Part shown: positions 25,936 to 34,391 of the stretch, piece after piece
Numbering within the stretch: position 1 is the first letter of the stretch
How the letters are laid out: every line of letters begins with the position of its first letter
Assembly: GCA_936908745.1 (NCBI GenBank)
Contig: CAKZFX010000014.1
Location: 62,001 to 126,000, forward strand
DNA from: an uncultured Chitinophagaceae bacterium
GTDB lineage: Bacteria > Bacteroidota > Bacteroidia > Chitinophagales > Chitinophagaceae
Direction: 5' to 3'
Length of the DNA: 64,000 nt
Translations under genes and position numbers: made by a program
The notes under the pieces: generated by a model
Told to the model about the DNA's origin: nothing
The model's input: only the letters and a program-made list of their open reading frames with translations
The model's database searches: none

Positions 25936-26059
25936 TGTTAAGCATCTTTTTTCTGGAATAACTTCTGAACCACTTGCTAATAAGTTATTTATATGCAAAA
26001 TGACAAATGTTAAATTGTTATAATGGGTACTAAAATGTACAGAATAGTTTAATTATGTG

Positions 26060-26190
26060 TATCTTTATAGTGTAACAGCACGTTTCGTACGTCTGAGGTA
26101 AGGCCTCGTAAGAGGTAGCAACAATCCCTGTTACAGTTAACTTTTCTTCAGAAGCTGGTACTTAATTGTACTGGCTTCTGTGCTTTTATA
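26060..26190 (+). ncRNA. Structured small RNA, candidate SRP (4.5S-like) RNA, with promoter and terminator
   Basis: TATCTTTATAG (26060-26070) looks like a -7 box. Just after it GTAACAG (26072-26078) pairs with CTGTTAC (26128-26134). Inside lie ACGT-TTCGT-ACGT (26080-26092) and a hairpin CCTC-GTAA-GAGG (26104-26115) capped by a GNRA loop. That hairpin is flanked 5' by AAGG and 3' by TAGCAAC, the arrangement AGG-stem-GNRA-stem-AGCA that marks domain IV of bacterial SRP RNA, which binds Ffh. A 13-bp terminator hairpin (26149-26180) and a T-rich tail follow. An A-A in place of the usual C-G closing pair weakens the SRP assignment. No plus-strand gene follows, so it is not a riboswitch leader. Confidence 0.5.
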
Positions 26191-26594
26191 CTTTTTTGAT
26201 ATACATAGTTCCTACTACGAGGGATTTACTATTCTTTGCTTCTTTCAGATTCATTACAACGTGATAAATCTTATTTGAAAAGGTCTTTTTAAATAGAACA
26301 GCTTCGTCTCTCTATTGCATCAGGAGAGTTTAGGATTTCCGGGATTTTTTCAAAATCGGCTTCTGTAACGCCTAACTGACCTCTTAAAGATTCTTTTTGA
26401 TGGTCACTATGTGAATTTAAAATATGAGCAATTCCAAAAGTAGTCAGGACTTTAACAGCGGTTCTTACATCTGTTCCTGTTGTTTTAGCATTTATTTCTT
26501 GTGCCAGAAAATTAGGAACATTTCCAAAGTTTATTTCTTTGAAAACATTCGGGTTCGCTTTTGCAAATGCAATAAGTTCTGCAATTTTCGACAT
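26186..26594 (-). pseudogene. BECR-fold nuclease-like gene broken by a frameshift
   Basis: The first frame gives 101 residues: MSKIAELIAFAKANPNVFKE, then VRTAVKVLTTFGIAHILNSH, RGQLGVTEADFEKIPEIL and NSPDAIE. This resembles Barnase-EndoU-ColicinE5/D-RelE (BECR) nucleases of phage type (His-x2-Leu-x2-His, then a rGQi-vT-x-eDF-x2-iP motif). It then runs into RRSCSI and a stop at 26289. The next frame continues the fold without a break: EAVLFKKTFSNKIYHVVMNL and KEAKNSKSLVVGTMYIKKV, stop at 26186. The junction lies in a GAGAGA run near 26305; adding one GA unit would restore one frame of about 136 residues. No partner gene lies beside it. Confidence 0.65.
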
Positions 26595-26895
26595 GGTACG
26601 GTTTTAATGAGGCTTGTCATTAAATTTAATTTAAAAAAATGAGAATAAGCGAAGTGAAAAATGGAGAATCAAAATCACAGAGAACACAATATTTTACTGC
26701 AGAGGTGCAGAGAAGCAGAGTTTCGCATAGAGATTTTACCGTTAGAACGCAAGGTCGCTAAGATCAGGATTTTGAATCAGCAAGACTTATGTATTTCCTT
26801 TGCGAAATCTTTGCGGCTTTGCGTGAAATAGCAGGTATTTTTTTGTGCTCCCTGTGTAGAACTTACTCAGTGTGCTTTGTGGTAAAACAAAAAAA
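26595..26895. repeat. Repeat-filled gap, ACCACAAAG family copy 3 (diverged)
   Basis: From about 26677 the phrases CACAGAGAACACAAT, GCAGAGGTGCAGAGAAGCAG, CTTTGCGAAATCTTTGCGG, CTCCCTGTGTAG and GTGTGCTTTGTGGTAAAAC form a more diverged member of the family. I see no gene here. Confidence 0.5.
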
Positions 26896-27402
26896 TCAGA
26901 GATAACGCTCTTTCAAAACATTCATGTGATGATTAACATGCCCCACTAATACAAACCCGATCGCCAGTACATACACCGGGTTATTATTAGCAATACCTGT
27001 GTTTTCTAATTGTTCATCATCAAAAGAACGGAATAAGATTTCAGATGATTTACGGACGGCTTTAAACTCTTCCATCAAATCATTCCAATCCCGTTTTCCG
27101 GCTTTGGAATTGTCCGCATATTCATTCTCATCAAAACCGGGCAGGGAAGCGGCTTCTTTTCTTGCAATACACAACGCCCTGTAAGCAAACACTCTTTCAG
27201 TGTCCACCATATGTTGCAGCATTTCTTTGATCGTCCATTTGCCTTCGGCATAACGGTAATCCCGTTTTTCGACAGGGATTTTATCCAGGAAATCAAATAC
27301 ACTTGCCTGCGCCGCAAAAGCATTATTCAGTTCATCTTCATTCACCTGCTGAATATAACGGTGATAGAAAACCGGCACACGGGAAAGATCAGGTCTTGAC
27401 AT
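26896..27402 (-). CDS. DinB-family protein
   Basis: The 168-residue protein is a four-helix DinB/YfiT-like putative metalloenzyme. The three expected His ligands are visible in KEMLQHMVDTERVF and GHVNHHMNVLKERYL; AEGKWTIKEMLQHM is the family signature. Members include thiol transferases and proteins of unknown role; the substrate cannot be told. It starts 10 nt after the stop of the repeat lipoprotein gene on the same strand, so the two may be cotranscribed. Confidence 0.85.
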   Translation of the reverse strand: MSRPDLSRVPVFYHRYIQQVNEDELNNAFAAQASVFDFLDKIPVEKRDYRYAEGKWTIKEMLQHMVDTERVFAYRALCIARKEAASLPGFDENEYADNSKAGKRDWNDLMEEFKAVRKSSEILFRSFDDEQLENTGIANNNPVYVLAIGFVLVGHVNHHMNVLKERYL

Positions 27403-27412
27403 CGGGGAGCTG

Positions 27413-28138
27413 TTATTGTTTAGCGGGTGCGCTGTTTAAAGGAGCACCAACGGCAATATCGCAACGGTGACCGGGTTTGCCATGTTCCGGGTTCATACCG
27501 GCTGCAACAGGTGTAGCGGCTTCTTTTTTAGCAGGCATCAGCGGTGTTACACTCATAGGAGTGGCTGCCGGGGCTGTTGTCGTTGTAACCGGCGTGGTAG
27601 TCACGGCAGGAGCTGCAGCAGGTTTGCTATCCAGCGGTGCGCCTACGGCAATATCACAGCGGTGTCCGGGCTGACCATGCTCAGGATTCATGCCTTTTGC
27701 CACAGGTTTAGCGGCAGGAGTTGTGTTATTAATTACAATGGGTTGGCTGGCCGTTGTTGTGGGTGCAGCCGGTGTTGTCGTGATAGTGGGTGCGGCGGCT
27801 GGTGCACTGTTCAGCGGTGCACCTACGGCGATATCGCAGCGATGACCGGGTTTACCATGCTCCGGGTTCAAACCAGCGGCCGATGAATTGGCTGCAGATG
27901 GGGTTAATGTTGGCGTCATCTGTATAGTCTGTCCACCGGTGCCGTTTTGAGGGGCGGGGGCAGGGTTTGTATTGTTCATCAGCGGCGAATTGCCATTTCC
28001 GTTGGCCGGAACGGTAGTCGTTTGCTGGTAATTGGGTGCTGGGGTGTATGATTTATCCGAAGAATCTTCGCTGCCACAACCTACGCCCAGGAGTGCAACG
28101 GATAAAACAGACAGGGGGAAAGCATATCTCATAATCAT
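27413..28138 (-). CDS. Putative lipoprotein with three PEHG-PGHRCDIAVGAPL repeats
   Basis: The 241-residue product has a lipoprotein-like signal (RYAFPLSVLSVALLGVGC). Low-complexity linkers rich in Ala, Pro and Thr separate three near-identical modules of about 20 residues, G(L/M)NPEHG(K/Q)PGHRCDI followed by AVGAPL, near residues 88, 150 and 213. Each module keeps two His and one Cys. I recognise the module as recurrent in Bacteroidota but know of no function; a metal- or heme-binding role is only a guess. It could start at either Met1 or Met3. Confidence 0.75.
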   Translation of the reverse strand: MIMRYAFPLSVLSVALLGVGCGSEDSSDKSYTPAPNYQQTTTVPANGNGNSPLMNNTNPAPAPQNGTGGQTIQMTPTLTPSAANSSAAGLNPEHGKPGHRCDIAVGAPLNSAPAAAPTITTTPAAPTTTASQPIVINNTTPAAKPVAKGMNPEHGQPGHRCDIAVGAPLDSKPAAAPAVTTTPVTTTTAPAATPMSVTPLMPAKKEAATPVAAGMNPEHGKPGHRCDIAVGAPLNSAPAKQ

Positions 28139-28273
28139 AGTTTAGAGCTACAAATTAGGTAAGTTTTTACAGATCGCCATTTGTTTCCAATTTTACCACC
28201 TACCGGCACTTGATCCGGCAGAAAAACAGGGTCAAATAGTGAGCTGTTTATGTGTTTCTATGATCCTATGTGG

Positions 28274-28308
28274 TAAAAAAATCCCTGCCTTGTAAACAAG
28301 ACAGGGAT
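28274..28308 (-). terminator. Terminator after the subtilase gene
   Basis: ATCCCTG (28281-28287) and CAGGGAT (28302-28308) with CTTG/CAAG inside form the stem; on the minus strand a T7 run follows. Confidence 0.8.
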
Positions 28309-28330
28309 CATTATGTTCAGTGAAAAAGGA

Positions 28331-30037
28331 TTATCCTTTTACTTTTGGTTTCACTTTTGATTTTACTGGTTTTACGGTCTTGGCGTTTCTTTCGCCTTTC
28401 AGCGTAGACGCCAGTTTGATTGCTTCATAAGCGTTCAGAATACCGCCGTTGATGCTGATATCAGAAAGAGACGCTTCTTCTTCCGTACCCGGAATATTCA
28501 CTTTCGCTTCGGGTTTCTGTGCTGATTTTTCAATCACCATTTTCACCTGCTGTGCACTCAGGTTAGGATAGTATTCAAGGATCAGCGCCGCCACGCCTGC
28601 CACCACAGGAGAAGCCATACTTGTTCCTTGTAAATTTTGATAAGTATTACCACCCGGAACAGTTGCATAGATTTTTACACCCGGTGCAAATACGTCCACT
28701 TCTTTTTTACCATAGTTAGAGAAGCTTGCTGTAAGGCTGTTATTACCTTCGTTGTTAGGGCCGCTGGCACCAACTGTGATCCAGTTACTTGCTCTTTTAT
28801 TATTGTCGTTAAATGTAGGACTTGGATAGTTGAATGATTCATCCAGGTTCTTTGCATCGTTACCAGCCGCATGTACTAACAATACGCCTTTGCTTTCTGC
28901 ATATTTCACCGCATCATCCACCCATTTTTTCTCAGGCGAATAGCTTTTACCAAAGCTCATGTTGATGACTTTAGCACCATTGTCCACCGCATAGCGGATC
29001 GCTAATGCGATATCCTTATCATGTTCATCACCATCCGGTACTGCTCTCAGTGACATAATGCGAACATTGTCAGCCACACCGTCCATTCCTTTGCCATTTC
29101 CTCTTGCCGCCGCGATGATACCAGAAACGTGTGTGCCGTGTAAAGCTGATTTATTGTTTACAAACACATTATTGTTGCCATAAAATTTATCGTTCAGGTC
29201 GTTGTAATTGTCTTTTACAATGTTTCCACGATAGTTTTCAGGGGCTTTTTCACCGGCTTCTGCTTTTTTCATTTCACTGTCTACGTATTCGCCAAAACCT
29301 TCAAGGAATTCTTCATTCGTTGATTCCAATGCATCATTTGCCTGGAACAATGGCAGCAACATGTTCTTTGATTTTTTCACAGCCGCATCTTCTGATTTCA
29401 GCGCTTCCAGCTCTTTGCCGGTATATTTATCTTTCCCTAATGCTTTTTTAAGGATGCTGTCAGATTTTACAGCGCCGTCATATGCTTTTTTGAGAAACAT
29501 TAATTCCATGGCACCGCCTTTGTCATCGCCGGCAATTTCATCTTTGGAACGCAACCACATTTCATACTGGAATTTTTCTTCCGGTGTCAGCTTGGCTGCA
29601 TCGATTGTTTTACCATCATACATGCTTTTGTATTTATGATAAACACGGGCAGCTTCGTAAGAATCTTTTTCTACATTTTCTTTACCATCACGGCTTCCTA
29701 AAAAGTTCCAGCCATTGATGTCATCGATGTAACCGTTCTTGTCATCATCAATGCCATTGCCGGGAATCTCTTTGGTATTCACCCACAGGATAGACTTTAA
29801 ATCTTCGTGTGTGGTGTCGATACCTGAATCAATTACCGCAACAATTACAGGAGTGCTTTTTGCTTTTTTTGCTTTCAGGAACTCGTATGCTTTGTCGATG
29901 CTGATACCATAGTAACCGCTGGATGCTTTGTCCTGCATATGCCAGCCTTTTGGTACTTCATCTTTCTGGGCAAACGCAGCAGAAGCAAACAGGCAACCAA
30001 TCGCCAGGAGATGGGTACGTTTTGTCATTCTATTCAT
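28331..30037 (-). CDS. S8-family (subtilisin-like) serine protease
   Basis: From the ATG at 30037 (MNRMTKRTHLLAIGCLFASA, then AFA-QKD) it has 568 residues with a signal peptide. The catalytic triad is Asp in VIAVIDSGIDTTHED, His in ALHGTHVSGIIAA and Ser in GTSMASPVVAGVAALI. Between Asp and His is an insertion of about 180 residues, rich in charged residues, that is typical of a Bacteroidota subfamily. The C-terminus (KTVKPVKSKVKPKVKG) is basic and has no T9SS tail, so the enzyme probably stays in the periplasm. Substrates are unknown. Confidence 0.9.
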   Translation of the reverse strand: MNRMTKRTHLLAIGCLFASAAFAQKDEVPKGWHMQDKASSGYYGISIDKAYEFLKAKKAKSTPVIVAVIDSGIDTTHEDLKSILWVNTKEIPGNGIDDDKNGYIDDINGWNFLGSRDGKENVEKDSYEAARVYHKYKSMYDGKTIDAAKLTPEEKFQYEMWLRSKDEIAGDDKGGAMELMFLKKAYDGAVKSDSILKKALGKDKYTGKELEALKSEDAAVKKSKNMLLPLFQANDALESTNEEFLEGFGEYVDSEMKKAEAGEKAPENYRGNIVKDNYNDLNDKFYGNNNVFVNNKSALHGTHVSGIIAAARGNGKGMDGVADNVRIMSLRAVPDGDEHDKDIALAIRYAVDNGAKVINMSFGKSYSPEKKWVDDAVKYAESKGVLLVHAAGNDAKNLDESFNYPSPTFNDNNKRASNWITVGASGPNNEGNNSLTASFSNYGKKEVDVFAPGVKIYATVPGGNTYQNLQGTSMASPVVAGVAALILEYYPNLSAQQVKMVIEKSAQKPEAKVNIPGTEEEASLSDISINGGILNAYEAIKLASTLKGERNAKTVKPVKSKVKPKVKG

Positions 30038-30114
30038 TTTTACTCGGGTTTTAAGTACAAAATTGGTAAAGGCGTAAAAATAATGATTACCATTCATACA
30101 TTTTTACACAATTA

Positions 30115-30148
30115 AAAACCCCTGCAATTCAGTTATAGCAGGGGTTTT
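30115..30148 (-). terminator. Terminator after the OmpA-family gene
   Basis: AAAACCCCTGC and GCAGGGGTTTT form an 11-bp stem around a 12-nt loop, with a T run on the minus strand. Confidence 0.8.
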
Positions 30149-30177
30149 GTGAAATTCTTGACGTTATTAAAAGACGA

Positions 30178-31680
30178 TTAGTTGCTTAGTTTTAATTCAA
30201 CACGCCTGTTTTTTGCTTTTTCCGCTTCTGTTTTACCATTATTCAACGGCTGCGAAGGCCCAAATCCTTTCGCTTGCAGGCGGCTTTCCTCAATTCCTTT
30301 AGAAATTAAATAGGCTTTAACATTTTCAGCCCTTGCCTGCGACAGTTTCATGTTTGCTTCATAAAGGCCATCTGTACTGGTGTGGCCTTCAATAGACAGG
30401 CTCAATTCAGGATTTGCTTGCAAAATGGATACTACTTCATTTAACACAGTAAACGAAGCGGGGAGAAGATCAGCTTTGGTGTATTTAAACTGGATGCGTT
30501 TGGCTGCATAATTCACTTTTTCAACGATCTCTTTTTTGACCTCTTCAGGGCAACCATCTTTTGTTTTTAATCCTTTTACCGTCGGACATTTATCATCTTC
30601 ATCATTTACCCCATCACCGTCGGTATCAGGTATCGGGCAACCCTGGTATCTTGCCAACCCGATTGTATTCGGGCATTTATCTTCTTCATCGTTGATGCCA
30701 TCACCATCGCTATCAGGTACAGGGCAACCGTTGTATTTAGCAAGGCCCGGTACATCCGGACATTTATCGTTAGCATCGTTCACCCCGTCACCATCCTTGT
30801 CCGTAACCGGACAACCTTTGTTGGCTGCTGTGCCGGCAACATCCGGGCATTTATCATCTTTATCGGCAACGCCATCGCCGTCTTTATCAGGACAACCATT
30901 GGTGATAGCAGGGCCTGCCTGGTCCGGGCAGCCATCTTTATCATCCGGTATGCCATCTTTGTCCTTGTCTTTTACTTTGGGCGTTTGTGCTGTTTCTTTT
31001 CCTAAGAAAATACCCAGCGTGCCGCCGATAACCTGGTGGCGAAACGATCCTTCATAATCTTTTGACTGGAAAAAGTCATTGAGACTGCGGTTATAATTAG
31101 CCGTAATAAACACACGGCCAAATTCAAAACCGGCTAAAGCGTTTGCACCAAAATGAATCACACGGTATTGACCGGGTTCATTGCCTACGGGCAGGTCTTC
31201 ATTTTCTTCCAATGTATAAATATTGCCCGGCGCAAATGTTTCAGTGGTTTCTTTTCCATTATAGAAAAAAGATACCTGCGGGCCTGCACCAATAATAAAC
31301 TTTGATTTTTTGCCTAAACCAAATTTTAATACAAGGTTGAGAGGAATGTCAATATAGTTGACGAACTGTTTGCGGGTTTGATATACCTGTTCAATACCAA
31401 CAGTAGTACTATCGGCATATTTTCTTCCTTTGTTATAAAAAAGAACACCGGGTTGAAAGTATAAGCTGGACGTTGGCGTAAAACGCATATCGGCTATAAA
31501 CCCGAAGTGAGCGCCGGTTCTTGGTGAATAACCTTTCTTATACGTTTCGAAGTTGGGTACCTGGTTTTCTTCGATAACATCGGCTTGATGAGCGCCACCA
31601 GCAATCGCCACCCGAACCTGGGCATGAGAAATATAAACAGTTGCGCAGCTAAGTAAAAGCGCCAAAAAAAGTCCTTTCAT
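30178..31680 (-). CDS. OmpA-family protein with TSP3 calcium-binding repeats
   Basis: The 500-residue protein has a signal peptide (MKGLFLALLLSCATVYISHA), an N-terminal beta-barrel of about 210 residues (RVAIAGGAHQADV to GGTLGIFLGKE), five Asp-rich thrombospondin type 3 repeats (DKDKDGIPDDKDGCPD through DTDGDGVNDEDDKCP) and a C-terminal OmpA domain (LSLSIEGHTSTDGLYEANMK, LSQARAENVKAYLI, KAKNRRVEL) that binds peptidoglycan. It links the outer membrane to the wall; the TSP3 spacer probably binds calcium. Confidence 0.92.
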   Translation of the reverse strand: MKGLFLALLLSCATVYISHAQVRVAIAGGAHQADVIEENQVPNFETYKKGYSPRTGAHFGFIADMRFTPTSSLYFQPGVLFYNKGRKYADSTTVGIEQVYQTRKQFVNYIDIPLNLVLKFGLGKKSKFIIGAGPQVSFFYNGKETTETFAPGNIYTLEENEDLPVGNEPGQYRVIHFGANALAGFEFGRVFITANYNRSLNDFFQSKDYEGSFRHQVIGGTLGIFLGKETAQTPKVKDKDKDGIPDDKDGCPDQAGPAITNGCPDKDGDGVADKDDKCPDVAGTAANKGCPVTDKDGDGVNDANDKCPDVPGLAKYNGCPVPDSDGDGINDEEDKCPNTIGLARYQGCPIPDTDGDGVNDEDDKCPTVKGLKTKDGCPEEVKKEIVEKVNYAAKRIQFKYTKADLLPASFTVLNEVVSILQANPELSLSIEGHTSTDGLYEANMKLSQARAENVKAYLISKGIEESRLQAKGFGPSQPLNNGKTEAEKAKNRRVELKLSN

Positions 31681-31754
31681 GGGAATGAATTAGGTTTACC
31701 GGATATTGTTTCAGTTTGCAAAAATTGGAAAAAAACGGGAGAAATCAAAGAAAG

Positions 31755-31786
31755 ACGACGGGCAGCAGGCCGAAGCCACCCGTCGT
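31755..31786 (-). terminator. Terminator after the aldehyde dehydrogenase gene
   Basis: ACGACGGG and CCCGTCGT form the outer stem and GGC-CGAA-GCC the inner one. The minus-strand tail is T-rich but broken (TCTTTCTTT), so efficiency is uncertain. Confidence 0.6.
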
Positions 31787-31793
31787 TACTATT

Positions 31794-33317
31794 TTACAGA
31801 TCAAATTTAATACCCTGCGCCAATGGTAATTGTGTACTGTAATTGATCGTATTTGTTTGCCTGCGCATATAGGCTCTCCATGCGTCGCTGCCGCTTTCAC
31901 GGCCGCCGCCTGTTTCTTTTTCACCGCCAAAGGCACCACCGATTTCTGCACCCGAGGTGCCGATATTGACGTTGGCAATACCGCAATCGCTACCTGCGGC
32001 TGATAAGAATTGCTCCGCTTCCCGCAGGTTCAATGTCATAATGGAAGAAGACAAACCTTGCGGCACGCCATTTTGTATAGCGATCGCTTCGTCAATCGTT
32101 GTATATTTTAATAAATATAAAATCGGCGCAAACGTTTCATGCTGCACAATGCTGTATCCCGGTTGTGCTTCGGCTACGCAGGGTTTTACATAGCAACCGC
32201 TTTCATAACCTTTGCCATCCAGTACACCACCTTCAATCACAAATTGGCCGCCTTCTTTTTTACATTGCTCAATAGATTTCAAATAAGCATTCACTGCGTC
32301 TTTATCAATCAACGGGCCTACATGGTTATGCTGGTCCAATGGATCGCCGATACGCAATTGCTTGTATGCGTTGACTAATTTTTCTTTTACCTTATCATAT
32401 ATATCAGCGTGAATGATCAGTCTTCTTGTAGTGGTGCAACGCTGACCCGCTGTGCCCACCGCACCAAATAATGCACCTGTGATCGCAATATCCAGGTCGG
32501 CATCTTTGGAAATGATGATCGCATTGTTACCGCCAAGTTCTAATAAGGCTCTTCCTAATCGTGCGCCTACGGCAGCACCCACCGCCTTACCCATTCTGGT
32601 AGAACCTGTAGCTGATACCAATGGAATTCTTGTATCGTTGCTCATCCATTCGCCTACTTCACGGCCACCAATGATGAGGCCCGATACGCCTTCCGGTACA
32701 TTATTTTTTTTGAAAACCCTTTCTACAATATGCTGGCAAGCAATACCACATAAAGGTGTTTTTTCAGAGGGTTTCCAGATACATACATCACCACAAACCC
32801 ATGCGAGCATGCTGTTCCAGCTCCATACGGCCACAGGAAAATTGAAAGCGGAAATAATGCCCACAATTCCCATCGGGTGCCATTGTTCATACATACGATG
32901 ACCGGGACGTTCGCTGTGCATGGTCAGTCCATGCAATTGACGGGAGAGACCCACGGCAAAATCGCAGATGTCGATCATTTCCTGCACTTCGCCATAACCT
33001 TCCTGTAAACTTTTTCCCATTTCATAAGAGACCAGTTTGCCTAACGGTTCTTTATATTCTCTTAAGGCTTCACCAATCTGGCGAACGATCTCACCCCGTT
33101 TTGGTGCAGGCCATTTTCTCCATTCTAAAAAAGCTTCTTCGGCTTTATTAATAACGGCTTCATAACTGTTTTTATCAGCACTGATCACAGAACCGATTTT
33201 TTCACCATCCACAGGAGAGAAGGAGTCAATTGTTTCGCCGGTAGATGTCAGCCAGTTGCTGCCGGTGCTAACGCCTTTACTAAGCGGGTCAATATTGAGT
33301 GTTTTCAGAAATTCCAT
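31794..33317 (-). CDS. Aldehyde dehydrogenase, ALDH7 (aminoadipate-semialdehyde/P6C) type
   Basis: The 507-residue NAD-dependent enzyme has the catalytic Cys in GTAGQRCTTTRRL, the general-base Glu in LLELGGNNAII and the cofactor motif SATGSTRMG. The features WHPMGIVGIISAFNFPVAVW and GGEKETGGGRESGSDAWRAY are those of the antiquitin/ALDH7 group, which oxidises alpha-aminoadipate semialdehyde in lysine breakdown; that substrate is inferred from family resemblance. No lysine-degradation partner lies beside it. Confidence 0.88.
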   Translation of the reverse strand: MEFLKTLNIDPLSKGVSTGSNWLTSTGETIDSFSPVDGEKIGSVISADKNSYEAVINKAEEAFLEWRKWPAPKRGEIVRQIGEALREYKEPLGKLVSYEMGKSLQEGYGEVQEMIDICDFAVGLSRQLHGLTMHSERPGHRMYEQWHPMGIVGIISAFNFPVAVWSWNSMLAWVCGDVCIWKPSEKTPLCGIACQHIVERVFKKNNVPEGVSGLIIGGREVGEWMSNDTRIPLVSATGSTRMGKAVGAAVGARLGRALLELGGNNAIIISKDADLDIAITGALFGAVGTAGQRCTTTRRLIIHADIYDKVKEKLVNAYKQLRIGDPLDQHNHVGPLIDKDAVNAYLKSIEQCKKEGGQFVIEGGVLDGKGYESGCYVKPCVAEAQPGYSIVQHETFAPILYLLKYTTIDEAIAIQNGVPQGLSSSIMTLNLREAEQFLSAAGSDCGIANVNIGTSGAEIGGAFGGEKETGGGRESGSDAWRAYMRRQTNTINYSTQLPLAQGIKFDL

Positions 33318-33404
33318 AGCAAGTCTTTACGAACCGCAAAGTTCAGGGTTTTAGGCGAAGTAAACAGGCCAGAGATAGAATTAAATGCAGGCTTCCTTGT
33401 GGGA

Positions 33405-33450
33405 AGACCACAAAAATATTCTTTGTGCTTCTTTGTGCCTTTGTGGGAAA
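33405..33450. repeat. ACCACAAAG-type repeat, short copy 4
   Basis: ACCACAAAAATATTCTTTGTG, CTTCTTTGTGCC and TTTGTGGGAAAT form a short palindromic member directly upstream of the aldehyde dehydrogenase and downstream of panB. Confidence 0.6.
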
Positions 33451-33455
33451 TACTC

Positions 33456-34259
33456 TTAATACTGCTCGTTCTGGTTAGGGAAGTCTTTTGCTTTTACATC
33501 TTTTACATATTGCTGAACTGCTTTGGTCGCCTGATCATAAATGTTCATGTACTGGCGTAAAAAACGGGGCTTAAACTCGGTATTGATGCCCAGCATATCA
33601 TGCATCACCAGCACTTGCCCGTCGCATTCATTGCCCGCACCGATACCGATGGTGGGAATCGCCAGGCTTTGTGATACTTCTTTAGCCAGCGTGGCAGGAA
33701 TTTTTTCTAATACCAGTCCAAAGCAACCGGCTTCCTGCAAAAGCTGCGCATCTCTTCTTAATTTATTGGCTTCGGCTTCTTCTTTTGCACGTACGGTATA
33801 AGTACCGAATTTATAAATGGATTGCGGCGTAAGGCCCAAATGTCCCATGACAGGAATACCGGCGGAAACTATTTTTTTAACGGATTCCAATACTTCTTCA
33901 CCGCCTTCGAGTTTGATCGCATGGCCACCTGTTTCTTTCATAATACGAACGGCAGATGCCAATGCAATATCAGAATTGGATTGATAAGAACCGAAAGGAA
34001 GATCAACCACCACCAAACAACGCTGCACACCACGGATAACCGAAGAAGCATGGTAAATCATCTGGTCTAATGTGATCGGCAAGGTGGTTTCATGGCCTGC
34101 CATTACATTGGATGCGGAATCGCCCACTAAAATCACATCAATACCGGCGCCGTCAATGATACGGGCAAATGAAAAATCATATGCCGTCAGCATACTGATC
34201 TTTTCACCTGCATCTTTCATTTTTTGCAGGGTGTTGGTGGTGATGCGTTTTATTTCCAT
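33456..34259 (-). CDS. panB: 3-methyl-2-oxobutanoate hydroxymethyltransferase
   Basis: PanB adds a hydroxymethyl group from methylene-tetrahydrofolate to ketoisovalerate, the first step to pantothenate. Family motifs are ISMLTAYDFSFARIIDGAG, ILVGDSASNVMAGHETTLP (Mg-binding Asp), PVMGHLGLTPQSIYKFG and LAIPTIGIGAGNECDGQVLV. Length 267 residues is normal. panD and panC lie 5 kb away on the same strand. Confidence 0.95.
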   Translation of the reverse strand: MEIKRITTNTLQKMKDAGEKISMLTAYDFSFARIIDGAGIDVILVGDSASNVMAGHETTLPITLDQMIYHASSVIRGVQRCLVVVDLPFGSYQSNSDIALASAVRIMKETGGHAIKLEGGEEVLESVKKIVSAGIPVMGHLGLTPQSIYKFGTYTVRAKEEAEANKLRRDAQLLQEAGCFGLVLEKIPATLAKEVSQSLAIPTIGIGAGNECDGQVLVMHDMLGINTEFKPRFLRQYMNIYDQATKAVQQYVKDVKAKDFPNQNEQY

Positions 34260-34341
34260 AGAACCACGATTTTCTTGATTTTTAAATGGATTGTGAGGAA
34301 AACAACAGTTATACAGCAGGTGTTTTCTCTTTATTTCTGAA

Positions 34342-34374
34342 CAAATGTAATTAAAGCAATAGCGGATGCGCCAA
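34342..34374 (-). promoter_or_regulatory. Probable panB promoter
   Basis: On the minus strand TTG (34372-34374), a 22-nt spacer and TACATTTG (34342-34349). The -7 box is exact; the spacer is a little long. Confidence 0.5.
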
Positions 34375-34391
34375 TATCCTGATAATCCTTT

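Noticed and set aside
26060..26190. Structured RNA as a riboswitch leader
   Set aside because: It ends in its own terminator and the next gene is on the opposite strand, so it controls no downstream gene.
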